DNA from: Methanomicrobiales archaeon
GTDB lineage: Archaea; Halobacteriota; Methanomicrobia; Methanomicrobiales; Methanoculleaceae
DNA length: 26,946 nucleotides
Assembly: GCA_012511245.1 (NCBI GenBank)
Contig: JAAZGM010000208.1
Coordinates: 1 to 26,946 of the forward strand
Reading direction: 5' to 3'
A program made the translations under genes and the position numbers. Positions 15,849 through 23,888 of this stretch are shown piece by piece; position 1 is the first letter of the stretch; each line of letters opens with the position of its first letter. Under the pieces are notes generated by a model. It did no database searches. It was not told the origin of the DNA and saw only the letters and a program-made list of their open reading frames with translations.

Positions 15849-17503
15849 GCGAAGACCTCCCCGAGACGCGCCTCCAGTTCATCGACCGCAAACGGCCGCC
15901 CGTCGTACTTCAGGACGGACCGACCCGGGTCGAACCCCTGCTCGCGGAGGAGGCGGGCAAGCTGTCCGGTGGCGTTGTTCTCGACGCAAGCGACGTCTCC
16001 TGCCCCGATCATCGTCTCGTTCCATGCATGGACGGGGAACGGTGAGAGGACGAGCGGCTGGACGACCCGTGCCCCGAGGTTCTCGGCAGCCTCGATACAC
16101 GCCCACTTCTCCGATCCCCAGCATATGACCGTCATCCCGGCACCCCGTGCGCCGTAGGTCTTCACCGTCGGGTAGGCGGCAAGTTCCGCCGCGAGACTCT
16201 CGCCCTTCCGGAGCAACTTATCCTGGAGTTCCCTTACCACGACCGGATCTTCCGTTGTGAACCCGGCCTCGTCGTGGGCATAGCTGTTCGTCTTGACGAC
16301 GGCACCCTCCCTCCCCGGGAAGGCAAGCGGCGACACACCGCTCTCGGTCGGGGCGTACCGGCGGTACTCCCCTGCTCCATCCCGGAGCACGGGCTCCAGA
16401 TCCGGATGGGGAGTGAGCGCCTCGATATCGAAGGAGTATGCCCCCTCTGCAAGCGTCTTGTCGGTGAGGATGATCGAGGGGATCTGGTACTTCCAGGAGA
16501 GCATCAGGGCGGTCGCCGACCAGGTATACGCCTCCTCAAGGTCGCCCGGGGCGACGACGAACCGGGGGAACTCGCCCTGGCCGGCTGAGAGGACGAAGTG
16601 GAGATCGGTCTGGGAGGTGTAGGTAGGTATCCCGGTGCTCGGGCCGGGCCGCTGCCCCATCACGATCGTCACGGGGATCTCCGCCATCCCGGCAAGCGAG
16701 AGCCCCTCGGTCATCAGGCAGAACCCCCCGCCCGACGTCCCGACCGCCGCCCTCTCGCCGGCATAGGCAAGCCCGAGCGCCATCAGGATGACGCTGATCT
16801 CGTTTTCGGGGTGAATGACCTTGATCGCGAGGTCTTCCGCATGCCCGGCAAGGTAGTGGAGGAGGTTTGATGTCGGCGTCATCGGGTAGGCGACATACGA
16901 CTCAAGCCCGCCGTGGACGAGACCGAGCCCGGCGGCCTCGTTCCCGGTCAGGACCGGGAGTGCCGGGGCATCGACCGGTTCGACCGTGAAGACGCCCTCG
17001 ACGGCATCGTAGCCCCGCCGGGCGACCCTGAGGTTTGCCGGGAGGTGTTTTTCCGGAACGCTCGACCGGAGGACATCCTCAAGGATATCCTCTCCGATCC
17101 CTGCTACCCGGGCAAGCGCCCCGAGCATCGCCGAGTTCCCGGTGATCGGGGGTGCTTCCTCCTCTTTGAGGATCGTGCTGAGCGGGAGGCCGTATCCCTC
17201 GCTCCCCGCCGCCCTTGAAGCGTCGTGGATGACCGTCGTGCCGTCGTGGATCCGCTCGCGGTGGTTCTCGATGCTGTTCCGGTCGAAGGCAAGAAGGACG
17301 TCGACCGGGGTGCGGTGCGCCCCGATCGCCCTATCCGCGGCCCTGATGATGGCGAAGTTGTGCCCGCCGCGGATGAGTGAAGGATAATCAAAGTACATAT
17401 AGATGCGATAGCCGAGACGGGAGAAGAGGCCGGCGATGGAGAGGCCTGCCGTGTTGATCCCCTCCCCGGCTTTTCCGCCGATCAGTATGGAGTATTCGGC
17501 CAT
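15845..17503 (-). CDS. 2-oxoacid:ferredoxin oxidoreductase, fused gamma-alpha subunit
   Basis: About 552 residues from ATG 17503 (MAEYSILIGGKAGEGINTAG). The frame is open 44 codons further upstream, but that part is Arg/Pro-rich and lies ahead of the TATA-like box, so I exclude it. Residues 1-180 are the gamma domain (GGKAGEGINTAGLSIAGLFSRLGY, SLIRGGHNFAIIRAAD); the rest is the alpha subunit, with YVAYPMTPTSNLLHYLAGHA, GTSGGGFCLMTEGLSLAGMAEIPV and RPGPSTGIPTYTSQTDL. Such gamma-alpha fusions pair with one beta subunit to form a two-subunit enzyme without a built-in delta ferredoxin. The beta gene follows with an ATGA overlap. Confidence 0.9.
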   Translation of the reverse strand: MAEYSILIGGKAGEGINTAGLSIAGLFSRLGYRIYMYFDYPSLIRGGHNFAIIRAADRAIGAHRTPVDVLLAFDRNSIENHRERIHDGTTVIHDASRAAGSEGYGLPLSTILKEEEAPPITGNSAMLGALARVAGIGEDILEDVLRSSVPEKHLPANLRVARRGYDAVEGVFTVEPVDAPALPVLTGNEAAGLGLVHGGLESYVAYPMTPTSNLLHYLAGHAEDLAIKVIHPENEISVILMALGLAYAGERAAVGTSGGGFCLMTEGLSLAGMAEIPVTIVMGQRPGPSTGIPTYTSQTDLHFVLSAGQGEFPRFVVAPGDLEEAYTWSATALMLSWKYQIPSIILTDKTLAEGAYSFDIEALTPHPDLEPVLRDGAGEYRRYAPTESGVSPLAFPGREGAVVKTNSYAHDEAGFTTEDPVVVRELQDKLLRKGESLAAELAAYPTVKTYGARGAGMTVICWGSEKWACIEAAENLGARVVQPLVLSPFPVHAWNETMIGAGDVACVENNATGQLARLLREQGFDPGRSVLKYDGRPFAVDELEARLGEVFA

Positions 17504-17534
17504 GGTGATCAGGCGTATCGTAGCCTGCCGCCGG

Positions 17535-17540
17535 TAAATA
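17535..17540 (-). promoter_or_regulatory. TATA-like box for the alpha/beta oxidoreductase operon
   Basis: TATTTA on minus, 32-37 bases before ATG 17503; predicted transcript start near 17511. It supports the internal ATG as the true start. Confidence 0.35.
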
Positions 17541-17582
17541 GGTTGTGCCGGGGTGCGGGAACGCAGAGGAACGCCTCCGGGT

Positions 17583-18329
17583 TCATTGCACCACCGGCGA
17601 TGCCGTCTCATCGAAGGGATTGCTCCGCATCGCAAGCGAGAAGAGATAGGGGTAGTTGCGTTTGAGGTACTCCATGTAGTCGAGCCATTCCCGGGTGAGC
17701 CGGCCGTAGACCCGCTCGATATCCCCGGTAAGGTGCGCTATATCGCTTGCCGGGAGCCCGGTAAAATCCCCCCGCCACTCGAGTTCTTCGGTCAGGTGGA
17801 AGACCGCGCGGAGGAGATCGGTGAATGATTCGTGCTCGAGGAGGACAGGGTTTTCAAGCAGCCGGAGGAGAAACTCCCGCTGGTTCGTGAGATACTGGCA
17901 GAGCTCCGGCATATCTGCGCAGCTGATGGTGATACCGTAGCGGTAATCCCGGAGCCGGTCGCGCACCACAGAGAACATCTCCGGTGTCCAGGCCTCAGTC
18001 ACGATGAGATCCTCTCGGATCTCGGGGAGATCCGGGTCGTGGTTCGAGAGGTAGGTGAGGAGCCCGGTGCCGACCTCGGAGAAGAATGTCCCGATGACCA
18101 TGTTCAGTTTTTCCAGCCGTTCGCGCTTTGATCGGATGCTCAGGAGTTCGTTCAGGATCAGGGTGACCAGGAGGACGTTGATCGGCAGGAACCCGATCGC
18201 GTTGAAGATGTACAGGCAGGTGCCTTCGAGATCATTGAGCAGGAGGTATTTCACCGTGTAGACGGCAACCGAGAGGGCGACCAGGGTAACCCCGAGCTGC
18301 ACCTCCCAGGTCCGGAGGTTCGGACGCAT
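17583..18329 (-). CDS. Membrane protein with two N-terminal helices, unknown function
   Basis: 248 residues. Two hydrophobic helices lie at about 12-30 (QLGVTLVALSVAVYTVKYLLL) and 40-62 (IFNAIGFLPINVLLVTLILNEL), followed by a mostly helical soluble domain of about 180 residues (SKRERLEKLNMVIGTFFSEVGTGLL ... YGRLTREWLDYMEYLKRNYPYLFSLAMRSNPFDE). The SNHDP and SNPFDETASPVVQ segments are recognisable in hypothetical proteins of methanogens, but no function is known to me. A Leu/Arg-rich helix after the second membrane segment suggests a coiled coil at the cytosolic face. A CTTTATTC box at 18357-18364 predicts a very short leader. Confidence 0.75.
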   Translation of the reverse strand: MRPNLRTWEVQLGVTLVALSVAVYTVKYLLLNDLEGTCLYIFNAIGFLPINVLLVTLILNELLSIRSKRERLEKLNMVIGTFFSEVGTGLLTYLSNHDPDLPEIREDLIVTEAWTPEMFSVVRDRLRDYRYGITISCADMPELCQYLTNQREFLLRLLENPVLLEHESFTDLLRAVFHLTEELEWRGDFTGLPASDIAHLTGDIERVYGRLTREWLDYMEYLKRNYPYLFSLAMRSNPFDETASPVVQ

Positions 18330-18356
18330 AACATGAGCATGGTACCACGCGGGGAG

Positions 18357-18364
18357 GAATAAAG
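18357..18364 (-). promoter_or_regulatory. TATA-like box for the two-helix membrane protein
   Basis: CTTTATTC on minus, about 30 bases before ATG 18329. A weak match; the rest of the gap is GC-rich. Confidence 0.25.
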
Positions 18365-18383
18365 GTTGGGGGCCGTGTGCCCC

Positions 18384-19517
18384 TCAGACGCGGAGGCGCG
18401 GTGATCCCGGTGCCCTGACGGGTGCAGGGACCTTCTGCCGCTCTGCAATCCCGGTTTTGACCCGGGCGACCAGGTCGTGCAGACCGGCCTCAAGGGTGAC
18501 TTCCGGCTCGTAGCCAAGAACTTCCCGTGCACGGCTGATGTCGGCAAAACAGTGGCGGATATCCCCGATCCGGCTGATCCCCATGATCTCCGGGGCAAAG
18601 TTCTGCCGTCCGGTCATCGTTGCAAGGAGGGTTGCGACCGTCCTGAACGTGCAGGGGCGGCCGCTTGCTATGTTGAACGTCTCACCGGCGGCACCGGGCG
18701 TCTCTAAGGCCAGGCGGAACGCGCGCGCCACATCGTAGACACTCACGAAGTCGCGCTGCTGGTAGCCGTCTTCAAAGAGGCGTATGGGGAGATCCTGGAG
18801 CAGGCGGGATGCATACTCGGTGAGCGCGCCCGAGTACGGGTTTGCATACCCCTGGTGAGGGCCGTAGACGGGGAAGAGTCGGAGGATGGTTGTCGGGATA
18901 CCGTAAAACTCCCCCATCAGCCGGCACATCTCTTCCTGGTCGTGCTTGGATATAGCGTAGACCGAGAGCGGCGACGCCTCCTTCGTCTCCGGGGTCGGGA
19001 GCGGGTAGATCACCTCCCCGTCCGGGCTCCGGGGCTCCCACCAGCCTCGTGCCGTCTCCTCCCGGGAGCGCCGGACCTTCGGGTAGACGGTGCCGTTGTA
19101 TGAGCAGTATAACCCCTCGCCGTAGATGGTGCTGCTCGATCCAACGATGAGCCGCCTGACCGGGTGATCGAGGAGCGCTTCAAGGAGGGCGGCGGTCCCG
19201 GTGGTGTTGATGCTCATATACTTCTCAAGCCGGTACATGCTCGGCCGCTCCCCGATGACCGCCGCCAGATGAATGACGGCGTCGACTCCGTCGAGGGCTT
19301 CATCGAGGTGGTGTGAGTCGCGGATATCTCCGACGATGACCTTCGCCCGCCGATCGAGATGGTCCGGTCGGCGGCGTTCCTGCCCGTGCACCCCCGGTGT
19401 CAGGTTGTCGAGGATACGGACTTCATGGCCGTGCTGCAGGAGTTCAGTTGTGAGGTGGGACCCGATGAACCCCGCTCCTCCGGTGATGAGAACACTCTGG
19501 CTGGTATCGGTCTGCAT
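18384..19517 (-). CDS. NAD-dependent nucleotide-sugar epimerase (dTDP-L-rhamnose 4-epimerase-like)
   Basis: About 377 residues from ATG 19517 (MQTDTSQSVLITGG); the frame extends 6 codons to a GTG, but the TATA-like box predicts transcription starting near 19520. It is an extended short-chain dehydrogenase: NAD-binding GGAGFIGS (13-20), Asp-containing DNLTPG, HLAAV, SSSTIYGEG and the catalytic YAISK (Y187, K191). Between IYGEG and the catalytic Tyr is a 50-residue insert (YNGTVYPKVRRS ... WWEPRSPDGEVIYPLPTPE) like that of dTDP-L-rhamnose 4-epimerases, where it usually carries a CP-CG pair; here those positions read SPDG. It probably acts in surface-glycan or S-layer glycosylation. Substrate is uncertain; no other sugar genes are adjacent. 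Confidence 0.85.
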   Translation of the reverse strand: MQTDTSQSVLITGGAGFIGSHLTTELLQHGHEVRILDNLTPGVHGQERRRPDHLDRRAKVIVGDIRDSHHLDEALDGVDAVIHLAAVIGERPSMYRLEKYMSINTTGTAALLEALLDHPVRRLIVGSSSTIYGEGLYCSYNGTVYPKVRRSREETARGWWEPRSPDGEVIYPLPTPETKEASPLSVYAISKHDQEEMCRLMGEFYGIPTTILRLFPVYGPHQGYANPYSGALTEYASRLLQDLPIRLFEDGYQQRDFVSVYDVARAFRLALETPGAAGETFNIASGRPCTFRTVATLLATMTGRQNFAPEIMGISRIGDIRHCFADISRAREVLGYEPEVTLEAGLHDLVARVKTGIAERQKVPAPVRAPGSPRLRV

Positions 19518-19542
19518 GGTATACCCCTGATGCACTCCCTGG

Positions 19543-19552
19543 ATTAAATATT
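19543..19552 (-). promoter_or_regulatory. TATA-like box for the epimerase gene
   Basis: On minus this is AATATTTAAT, 26-35 bases before ATG 19517; near-leaderless transcript predicted. The palindrome GGTATACC lies immediately before the ATG. Confidence 0.4.
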
Positions 19553-19677
19553 ATCGCACCTGGGAAATATTAATGAATATCATCTATCTCAGGTATTTTT
19601 GCCTATCCCGGTAGTGGCCCGGAAGAGGCTGCCTCCCTCGTGGGGCAGGGTGCTGCACCGTGATATACTGATCTGAT

Positions 19678-19711
19678 CTCGTGCACCAGGCCTCCACCGG
19701 CGGTTCACGAG
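19678..19711. repeat. Imperfect inverted repeat
   Basis: CTCGTG at 19678-19683 pairs with CACGAG at 19706-19711; after one mismatch the stem continues ACC/GGT. No T-run follows, so it is not a classic terminator. It could be part of a structured RNA or a protein-binding site. Confidence 0.35.
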
Positions 19712-19900
19712 TGCTCATTGCCATTTGCTACCATGAATCCCCCGGCACGACATTCTGTGTGGAACCATACTTTGCCCCGGGTTGCCTGAGACGAAGATGC
19801 CAGATCTCGTTTTGCTGAATCGGATATGAATATGGGGGCAGTGCTCAGGCGTATAGCCGGGGAAAGCCGTGCCCCCGGGGTGCGATCGATCGGAAGTGAC

Positions 19901-19920
19901 TGATGCGCTCCTGCGCATCA
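19901..19920. repeat. Perfect 8-bp inverted repeat
   Basis: TGATGCGC and GCGCATCA separated by TCCT form a perfect hairpin. It stands in the gap before the lipoprotein gene, about 110 bases before that gene's TATA box. Confidence 0.5.
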
Positions 19921-20026
19921 AAATTCATAAGATTAAGGGGCACGATGCACGAGATGTAGCGGCATATGATACCGGTCCTGCCGGCACTGCAGAAAACCGG
20001 TCGCGATCTCCGGGGATGTATCCGGA

Positions 20027-20034
20027 TATATATG
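20027..20034 (+). promoter_or_regulatory. TATA box for the lipoprotein gene
   Basis: TATATATG, predicting transcription from about 20057 and a 30-base leader that contains the GGGTGA ribosome binding site at 20071-20076. Confidence 0.45.
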
Positions 20035-20085
20035 CCATCGCATACCCGGCACCCCGGGAGCATGGCGAAAGGGTGAAATACCTTG

Positions 20086-20571
20086 ATGTATATGAATGAT
20101 TTTATGAACCTCAGGTTGTTACCTGCTCTGATTGTGCTCCTGATTGGACTCTCGCTCTGCGCCGCCTGTACCGACACCGGGGGAGCCGCTGGCCCCACAA
20201 CTCCTGGAGAGACGGCGACAGGTACAGAAACGCCTGCACCCACGGGAACACCTTCGCTCATACCAGAACCGACGCAGACTGCACCGCCGGGAAAAGAGAT
20301 TACCTTCCAGACCGAGGGCGGATACCCCTCACGGGCTACGCATGACCTTACCATCACCTTCAGCGGGGGCCTGGGACAGGACTTCGTCACGAAGATCGAC
20401 GTGCGCGTGACCAAATCGACCGGGGAGGTCATCACCGATACCCTGCCGGCGATAAAGGGCGAAGAGATCACCCTTCATGATGCAAAAGGGGAGAACCGGG
20501 TTGAGATAACCGCCACCTACTTCACGGGAGAATCGCTCAAGGTCGTCGATAAGATTGTAGTAGTCCCGTAA
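20086..20571 (+). CDS. Secreted lipoprotein-like protein, unknown function
   Basis: 161 residues from ATG 20086, chosen for the GGGTGA site 9 bases upstream; later ATGs at 20092 and 20104 are possible. A signal peptide is evident (NLRLLPALIVLLIGLSLCAAC) with a lipobox-like LCAAC, so the protein is probably anchored outside the membrane through that Cys. A Thr/Pro/Gly-rich linker of about 50 residues (GETATGTETPAPTGTP and similar) leads to a small beta-rich domain: DLTITFSGGLGQDFVTKIDV, VRVTKSTGEVITDTLPAI, NRVEITATYFTGESLKVVDKIVV. Such proteins are common and lineage-specific in Methanomicrobiales; the linker is probably O-glycosylated. Function unknown. Confidence 0.8.
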   Translation: MYMNDFMNLRLLPALIVLLIGLSLCAACTDTGGAAGPTTPGETATGTETPAPTGTPSLIPEPTQTAPPGKEITFQTEGGYPSRATHDLTITFSGGLGQDFVTKIDVRVTKSTGEVITDTLPAIKGEEITLHDAKGENRVEITATYFTGESLKVVDKIVVVP

Positions 20572-20582
20572 CCTACCCACTC

Positions 20583-20599
20583 TTTTTTTGGCTCTTTTT
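20583..20599 (+). terminator. Double T-run terminator after the lipoprotein gene
   Basis: A run of seven T and then five T start about 12 bases after the TAA stop at 20569-20571. This is a good archaeal-type terminator on plus. Confidence 0.6.
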
Positions 20600-20607
20600 C
20601 CCTCCGG

Positions 20608-21288
20608 TCACTCTCGTGGTACGCTCCAGCGCACGAGCAGGCCGTCATCGATCCGTTCGGCATCGATGAGGTGCAACCGCGTAAAATCCACTTCCTGGAT
20701 AAACCCTGCCCCGTCAACGGGCGTGGGGGCATCCATCCCGCCGATGATGATATTGCCGATGAACGCCTGGAACTCGTCGATGAGCCCCTGTTCAAAGAGC
20801 GTCCAGATCAGTCTTCCCCCTCCTTCAACCATCAGGCGCCGGACACCCTGCCGGTAGAGGTCTTCGAGCAGGGCCTCGAGATCGACGGTCTCATCGCCGG
20901 CGACGATGACGGCGGCATGCTGCCGGAGGGCATCCACGGCATCGGAAGGTGCTTTCCCCGACACGGCGATGATTCGTTTTCCGCTTCCTTTATGGAGGAT
21001 ATCCGCATCGAGGGGTGTCCTTCCCCTGCCGTCCACTACAACGCGGATGGGATTCTCATCCTTCCCGGCCGCTCTCCGCCCGGCCCGATGTTCGGGGGAC
21101 TTGACGGTGAGTGAGGGGTTGTCGGCGAGCACGGTTCCTATACCGACCATGATGGCATCGCTCTCCGCCTTGATCCGGTCAACCCTCAGGTAATCCTCGC
21201 TGCCTGAGATCTTCACCTGACGCCGCTCTCCGGTCGATATCTTTCCATCAGCGCTCATAGCAATGTTGACGAAGACAAACGGGCGCAT
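20608..21288 (-). CDS. 2,5-diamino-6-ribosylamino-4(3H)-pyrimidinone 5'-phosphate reductase
   Basis: 226 residues, the usual length of the archaeal single-domain enzyme. It reduces the ribosyl side chain to ribityl in archaeal riboflavin synthesis, using NAD(P)H; its product also feeds F420 precursor synthesis in methanogens. The RibD-C/DHFR-like fold signatures are present: FVFVNIAMSADGKIST, SDAIMVGIGTVLADNPSLTVK, PIRVVVDGRGRTPLDADIL, RRLMVEGGGRLIWTLFEQGLIDEFQAFIGNIIIGG. It is monocistronic, with a TATATATG-type box placed for a leaderless start at ATG 21288. It converges with the lipoprotein gene. Confidence 0.93.
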   Translation of the reverse strand: MRPFVFVNIAMSADGKISTGERRQVKISGSEDYLRVDRIKAESDAIMVGIGTVLADNPSLTVKSPEHRAGRRAAGKDENPIRVVVDGRGRTPLDADILHKGSGKRIIAVSGKAPSDAVDALRQHAAVIVAGDETVDLEALLEDLYRQGVRRLMVEGGGRLIWTLFEQGLIDEFQAFIGNIIIGGMDAPTPVDGAGFIQEVDFTRLHLIDAERIDDGLLVRWSVPRE

Positions 21289-21312
21289 AGCCAGAGGTTA
21301 TACACCGGGGCT

Positions 21313-21320
21313 CATATATA
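21313..21320 (-). promoter_or_regulatory. TATA box for the pyrimidinone reductase gene
   Basis: TATATATG on minus, 25-32 bases before ATG 21288; predicts a leaderless transcript. Confidence 0.5.
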
Positions 21321-21454
21321 CTCCCTTTTCGCACGGGGTCCGGCATACTGATATTTCAGGTCGAAGAATATTCGAGACCGGGCAGAGGAGAATAAAAAAA
21401 CACACTCTGTTTATTGAAACATCGCTAGATATTGGATTTGCTGTTCCGAATTGA

Positions 21455-21462
21455 TTATATAT
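21455..21462 (+). promoter_or_regulatory. TATA box for the histidine kinase operon
   Basis: TTATATAT, 29-36 bases before ATG 21491; predicted start near 21487. This supports ATG 21491 as the kinase start. Confidence 0.45.
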
Positions 21463-21490
21463 CATCTCCAGCATAATCACTGTACCGTAT

Positions 21491-23284
21491 ATGCCCCCGA
21501 GCCGGCGCTTTCTGGGTTGTTTACAATACGACTGCTTTACCGGAACGGATATCGTCAAGATGATCGTGATGGTATCGCTCTCGGTGGTGTCACTCATGCT
21601 CCCGATGACCGCACCGTTGAGCATCCAGCCGTTCTGTTCGTTGATCTATTGCATCCCGGTACTCTTTGTCGCTCTCTGGTTTCCCGGGCAGGCGTTCAGG
21701 GTGACAGCGCTTCTTGTTGCCGGGTTTCTCCTCACCCAGGTGTACCTCTTCATCCTTGGTTTCACCGTCGATCCCATGCTGACGGCGCTGCATACGATGA
21801 TCATCTTCTGGGTCTTCGGGGCTGCAACCCTCTTCTCCCAGGACTCCCGGCTGGCTGCCTCCAGATGCAGGCAGATCGTCGGAGATACCCGGAAAGCACG
21901 TTTTCTCTGTGATCCGAAAACCCTCCGGGTTCTCTGCGCCAGCAAAAAGTGCGCCGATATGCTCGATTACGTACCCTCCGAGCTCATCGGCATCCCGGCC
22001 GAGGCGTTCTGGGCGGATGAGGCCAGCAGGACCTGGTTCCTTGATGAGATGGAGCGAGAGGGCTACATCGGGAACGCGGAGATGGCATTTCATGCGCAGA
22101 ACGGCGCTTTGCACCGGGTTTTCCTCTCCTGCAGATCGTTTGCCTCCGAGACCCTCTACGAGTGTACAATCGTGGATATCGGCAGGCTCCCCGACGGGGG
22201 CGGTGAACTCGCCCGGTCAAACAGGCAGTTGATGGATCTCATCCAGCAGACGAACGACATCTTCTTCATGCTGGATGCCACGGGCTGCTTCCTGCACTTC
22301 TCCTGGACCCGTGCACCTGAGTACGGGCTCTCCTGTGATGAGATCGTCGGGAAGAACATGGATGATCTCCTGCCCGCCGATCTTGCCAGGTTGACATGGG
22401 AGATGGTCGAAACGGTGATACAAGGGCAAAACGACGCCCATTACAATGTCGATATGGATATTCGGGATGCCGCGCACACATTTTATGTTACCCTTGCCCC
22501 GTATAGCATGGCGGGCGGTATGTTCACCGGTGTCGTGGGGTCGGCACGCGATATCTCAGAGGCGCAGAGGCAGAGGGTTGCATGCCGACAACTCACCTGG
22601 GAGGTTGAACAGTGGAAAGGGCTTGTTACCCGTCTGGCGCATGAGTTACGCACTCCGCTCCAACCGCTCGTCGGCTATCTCCGGATGATCGCCGAGGAAC
22701 CCGGCCAGTATGGTCTCACGGGGGACCTGGAGAAGATCTTCAGGACGTGCCTTTCGTGCGCTGAGCAGGAGCAGCGGGTGGTGGAGCGGGTGGTCGATCT
22801 CAGTCTTCTCATGATGGATTACGTCGATCTGGCCATCCAGAATATACCGCTCCGCGAGCTCGCCGAAGATGCCGTCGCCCGGGGCGGCTACACGATAGAT
22901 ATCCGGATTCATAACGATATACCCGATAACGTCAATATCCTGGGAGATCCCGATCGGATCTCTGCGGCGCTGGCGGGACTGGTATCAAATGCTGTTACGT
23001 ATAATGAACCGCCGGTGGAGGTCTGGATCGGGTATGCGAGTTCAAATGAAAATCATTATATCATGGTGCGCGATAATGGCATCGGTATCCCCCGGGAAGA
23101 TATCGGATCGATCTTTGAGCCATTCTACACCAGAGGCTTCAGCCCGGAGCACAATGGAGGCAAAGCCGGTCTTGGGCTCCCGGTCGCAAATAAGTATGTC
23201 CAGTTGCATGGGGGTGACATAACGGTGACGAGTGAGATAGGGAAAGGGAGCACCTTCACCATCAGGATACCAAGGGAGGTATAA
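21491..23284 (+). CDS. Membrane-bound PAS-domain sensor histidine kinase
   Basis: 597 residues. Hydrophobic helices at about 22-40, 45-65, 70-92 and 97-115 form a membrane anchor. A PAS-like region follows at about 135-235 and a clearer PAS domain at 245-360 (QQTNDIFFMLDATGCFLHFSW ... VGKNMDDLLP ... VVGSARDISEAQ). The dimerisation domain carries the phospho-acceptor His 384 in LAHELRTPLQPL. The ATPase domain has the N-box (ISAALAGLVSNAVTYNEPP, N500), DNGIGIP (528-534) and GGKAGLGLPVA. A Cys-rich patch (FRTCLSCAEQEQ) lies between them. All kinase boxes are intact. The signal is unknown. Its partner regulator starts 4 bases after its stop. Confidence 0.93.
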   Translation: MPPSRRFLGCLQYDCFTGTDIVKMIVMVSLSVVSLMLPMTAPLSIQPFCSLIYCIPVLFVALWFPGQAFRVTALLVAGFLLTQVYLFILGFTVDPMLTALHTMIIFWVFGAATLFSQDSRLAASRCRQIVGDTRKARFLCDPKTLRVLCASKKCADMLDYVPSELIGIPAEAFWADEASRTWFLDEMEREGYIGNAEMAFHAQNGALHRVFLSCRSFASETLYECTIVDIGRLPDGGGELARSNRQLMDLIQQTNDIFFMLDATGCFLHFSWTRAPEYGLSCDEIVGKNMDDLLPADLARLTWEMVETVIQGQNDAHYNVDMDIRDAAHTFYVTLAPYSMAGGMFTGVVGSARDISEAQRQRVACRQLTWEVEQWKGLVTRLAHELRTPLQPLVGYLRMIAEEPGQYGLTGDLEKIFRTCLSCAEQEQRVVERVVDLSLLMMDYVDLAIQNIPLRELAEDAVARGGYTIDIRIHNDIPDNVNILGDPDRISAALAGLVSNAVTYNEPPVEVWIGYASSNENHYIMVRDNGIGIPREDIGSIFEPFYTRGFSPEHNGGKAGLGLPVANKYVQLHGGDITVTSEIGKGSTFTIRIPREV

Positions 23285-23288
23285 GTCT

Positions 23289-23699
23289 GTGGGAGAGAAG
23301 ATCATGGTCGTCGATGACGACCTGCCGACGCTGGAAGTAATGGAACTGCTGCTCAAGAAGATCAACCGTGAACCGCTCCTGGTTCATAACGGATGGGATG
23401 CGCTCCGGGCGATCAAGAAAGAGAAGCCTGCACTCATCATCCTCGATGTGATGATGTCGCCCATAGATGGATGGCAGTTCCTGGAAGAACTCAGGCGGAA
23501 CGATGAGTACCGGGATATCCCGGTCCTGCTCTTCACTGCAAAGCATGTCTGGCCGGAGGAGTATTCGAGGTATAAGAATGACATCGTCGGCGTCCTGGAA
23601 AAACCCATCTCTCTTGCCGAGCTGAAGGGGGCTCTGGAGAAGGCTCTCGGGGAGGATTCATCCTCCAGCTCCCCCCACGCCCCGAAACTCAAGCTCTGA
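23289..23699 (+). CDS. Single-domain response regulator (CheY-like receiver)
   Basis: 136 residues with a GTG start, preceded by GGGAGGT at 23274-23280 inside the end of the kinase gene. Receiver-domain residues are complete: acidic pair D10/D11, phospho-acceptor D53 in LIILDVMM, T83 in LLFTA and K105 in LEKPIS. No DNA-binding or other output domain follows, only a Ser-rich tail (EDSSSSSPHAPKLKL). It must act through protein contacts or as a phosphate relay. It is certainly the cognate partner of the upstream kinase (4 bases between genes). Confidence 0.93.
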   Translation: MGEKIMVVDDDLPTLEVMELLLKKINREPLLVHNGWDALRAIKKEKPALIILDVMMSPIDGWQFLEELRRNDEYRDIPVLLFTAKHVWPEEYSRYKNDIVGVLEKPISLAELKGALEKALGEDSSSSSPHAPKLKL

Positions 23700-23888
23700 T
23701 GAACTGTCCTGCAGGCAGAGGCTCCCTCTCTGTCGGGCATCTTTTGTGCCGTACCTATCCATCCCGCCGGTATGGTCGCGAAGTATTCAATAACGGCAGA
23801 TCCGCGTTTTTAGAATCCCGGCGCCTCTCGCTCTCCTGCGACGATACGGCGGAAGCGGCAGGGTGCACAGGTCGTTCTCCTGCCGTCA
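23700..23888. other. Gene-free stretch after the response regulator
   Basis: About 190 bases downstream of the regulator stop. A T5 run at about 23808-23812 may terminate the kinase-regulator transcript. I see no gene here. Confidence 0.4.

Larger units (their letters stand above)
19553..20026. other. Gene-free intergenic stretch with hairpins
   Basis: About 470 bases with no credible gene. Reading frames here, including a 208-residue one on minus that overlaps the lipoprotein gene, lack a coding-like base bias or any recognisable motif. It contains two inverted repeats (annotated separately) and is less GC-rich than its neighbours at both ends. Confidence 0.5.

Noticed and set aside
19845..20471. 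208-residue minus-strand open frame
   Set aside because: Overlaps the lipoprotein gene, which has a signal peptide, ribosome binding site, TATA box and terminator; the minus frame has no motif.
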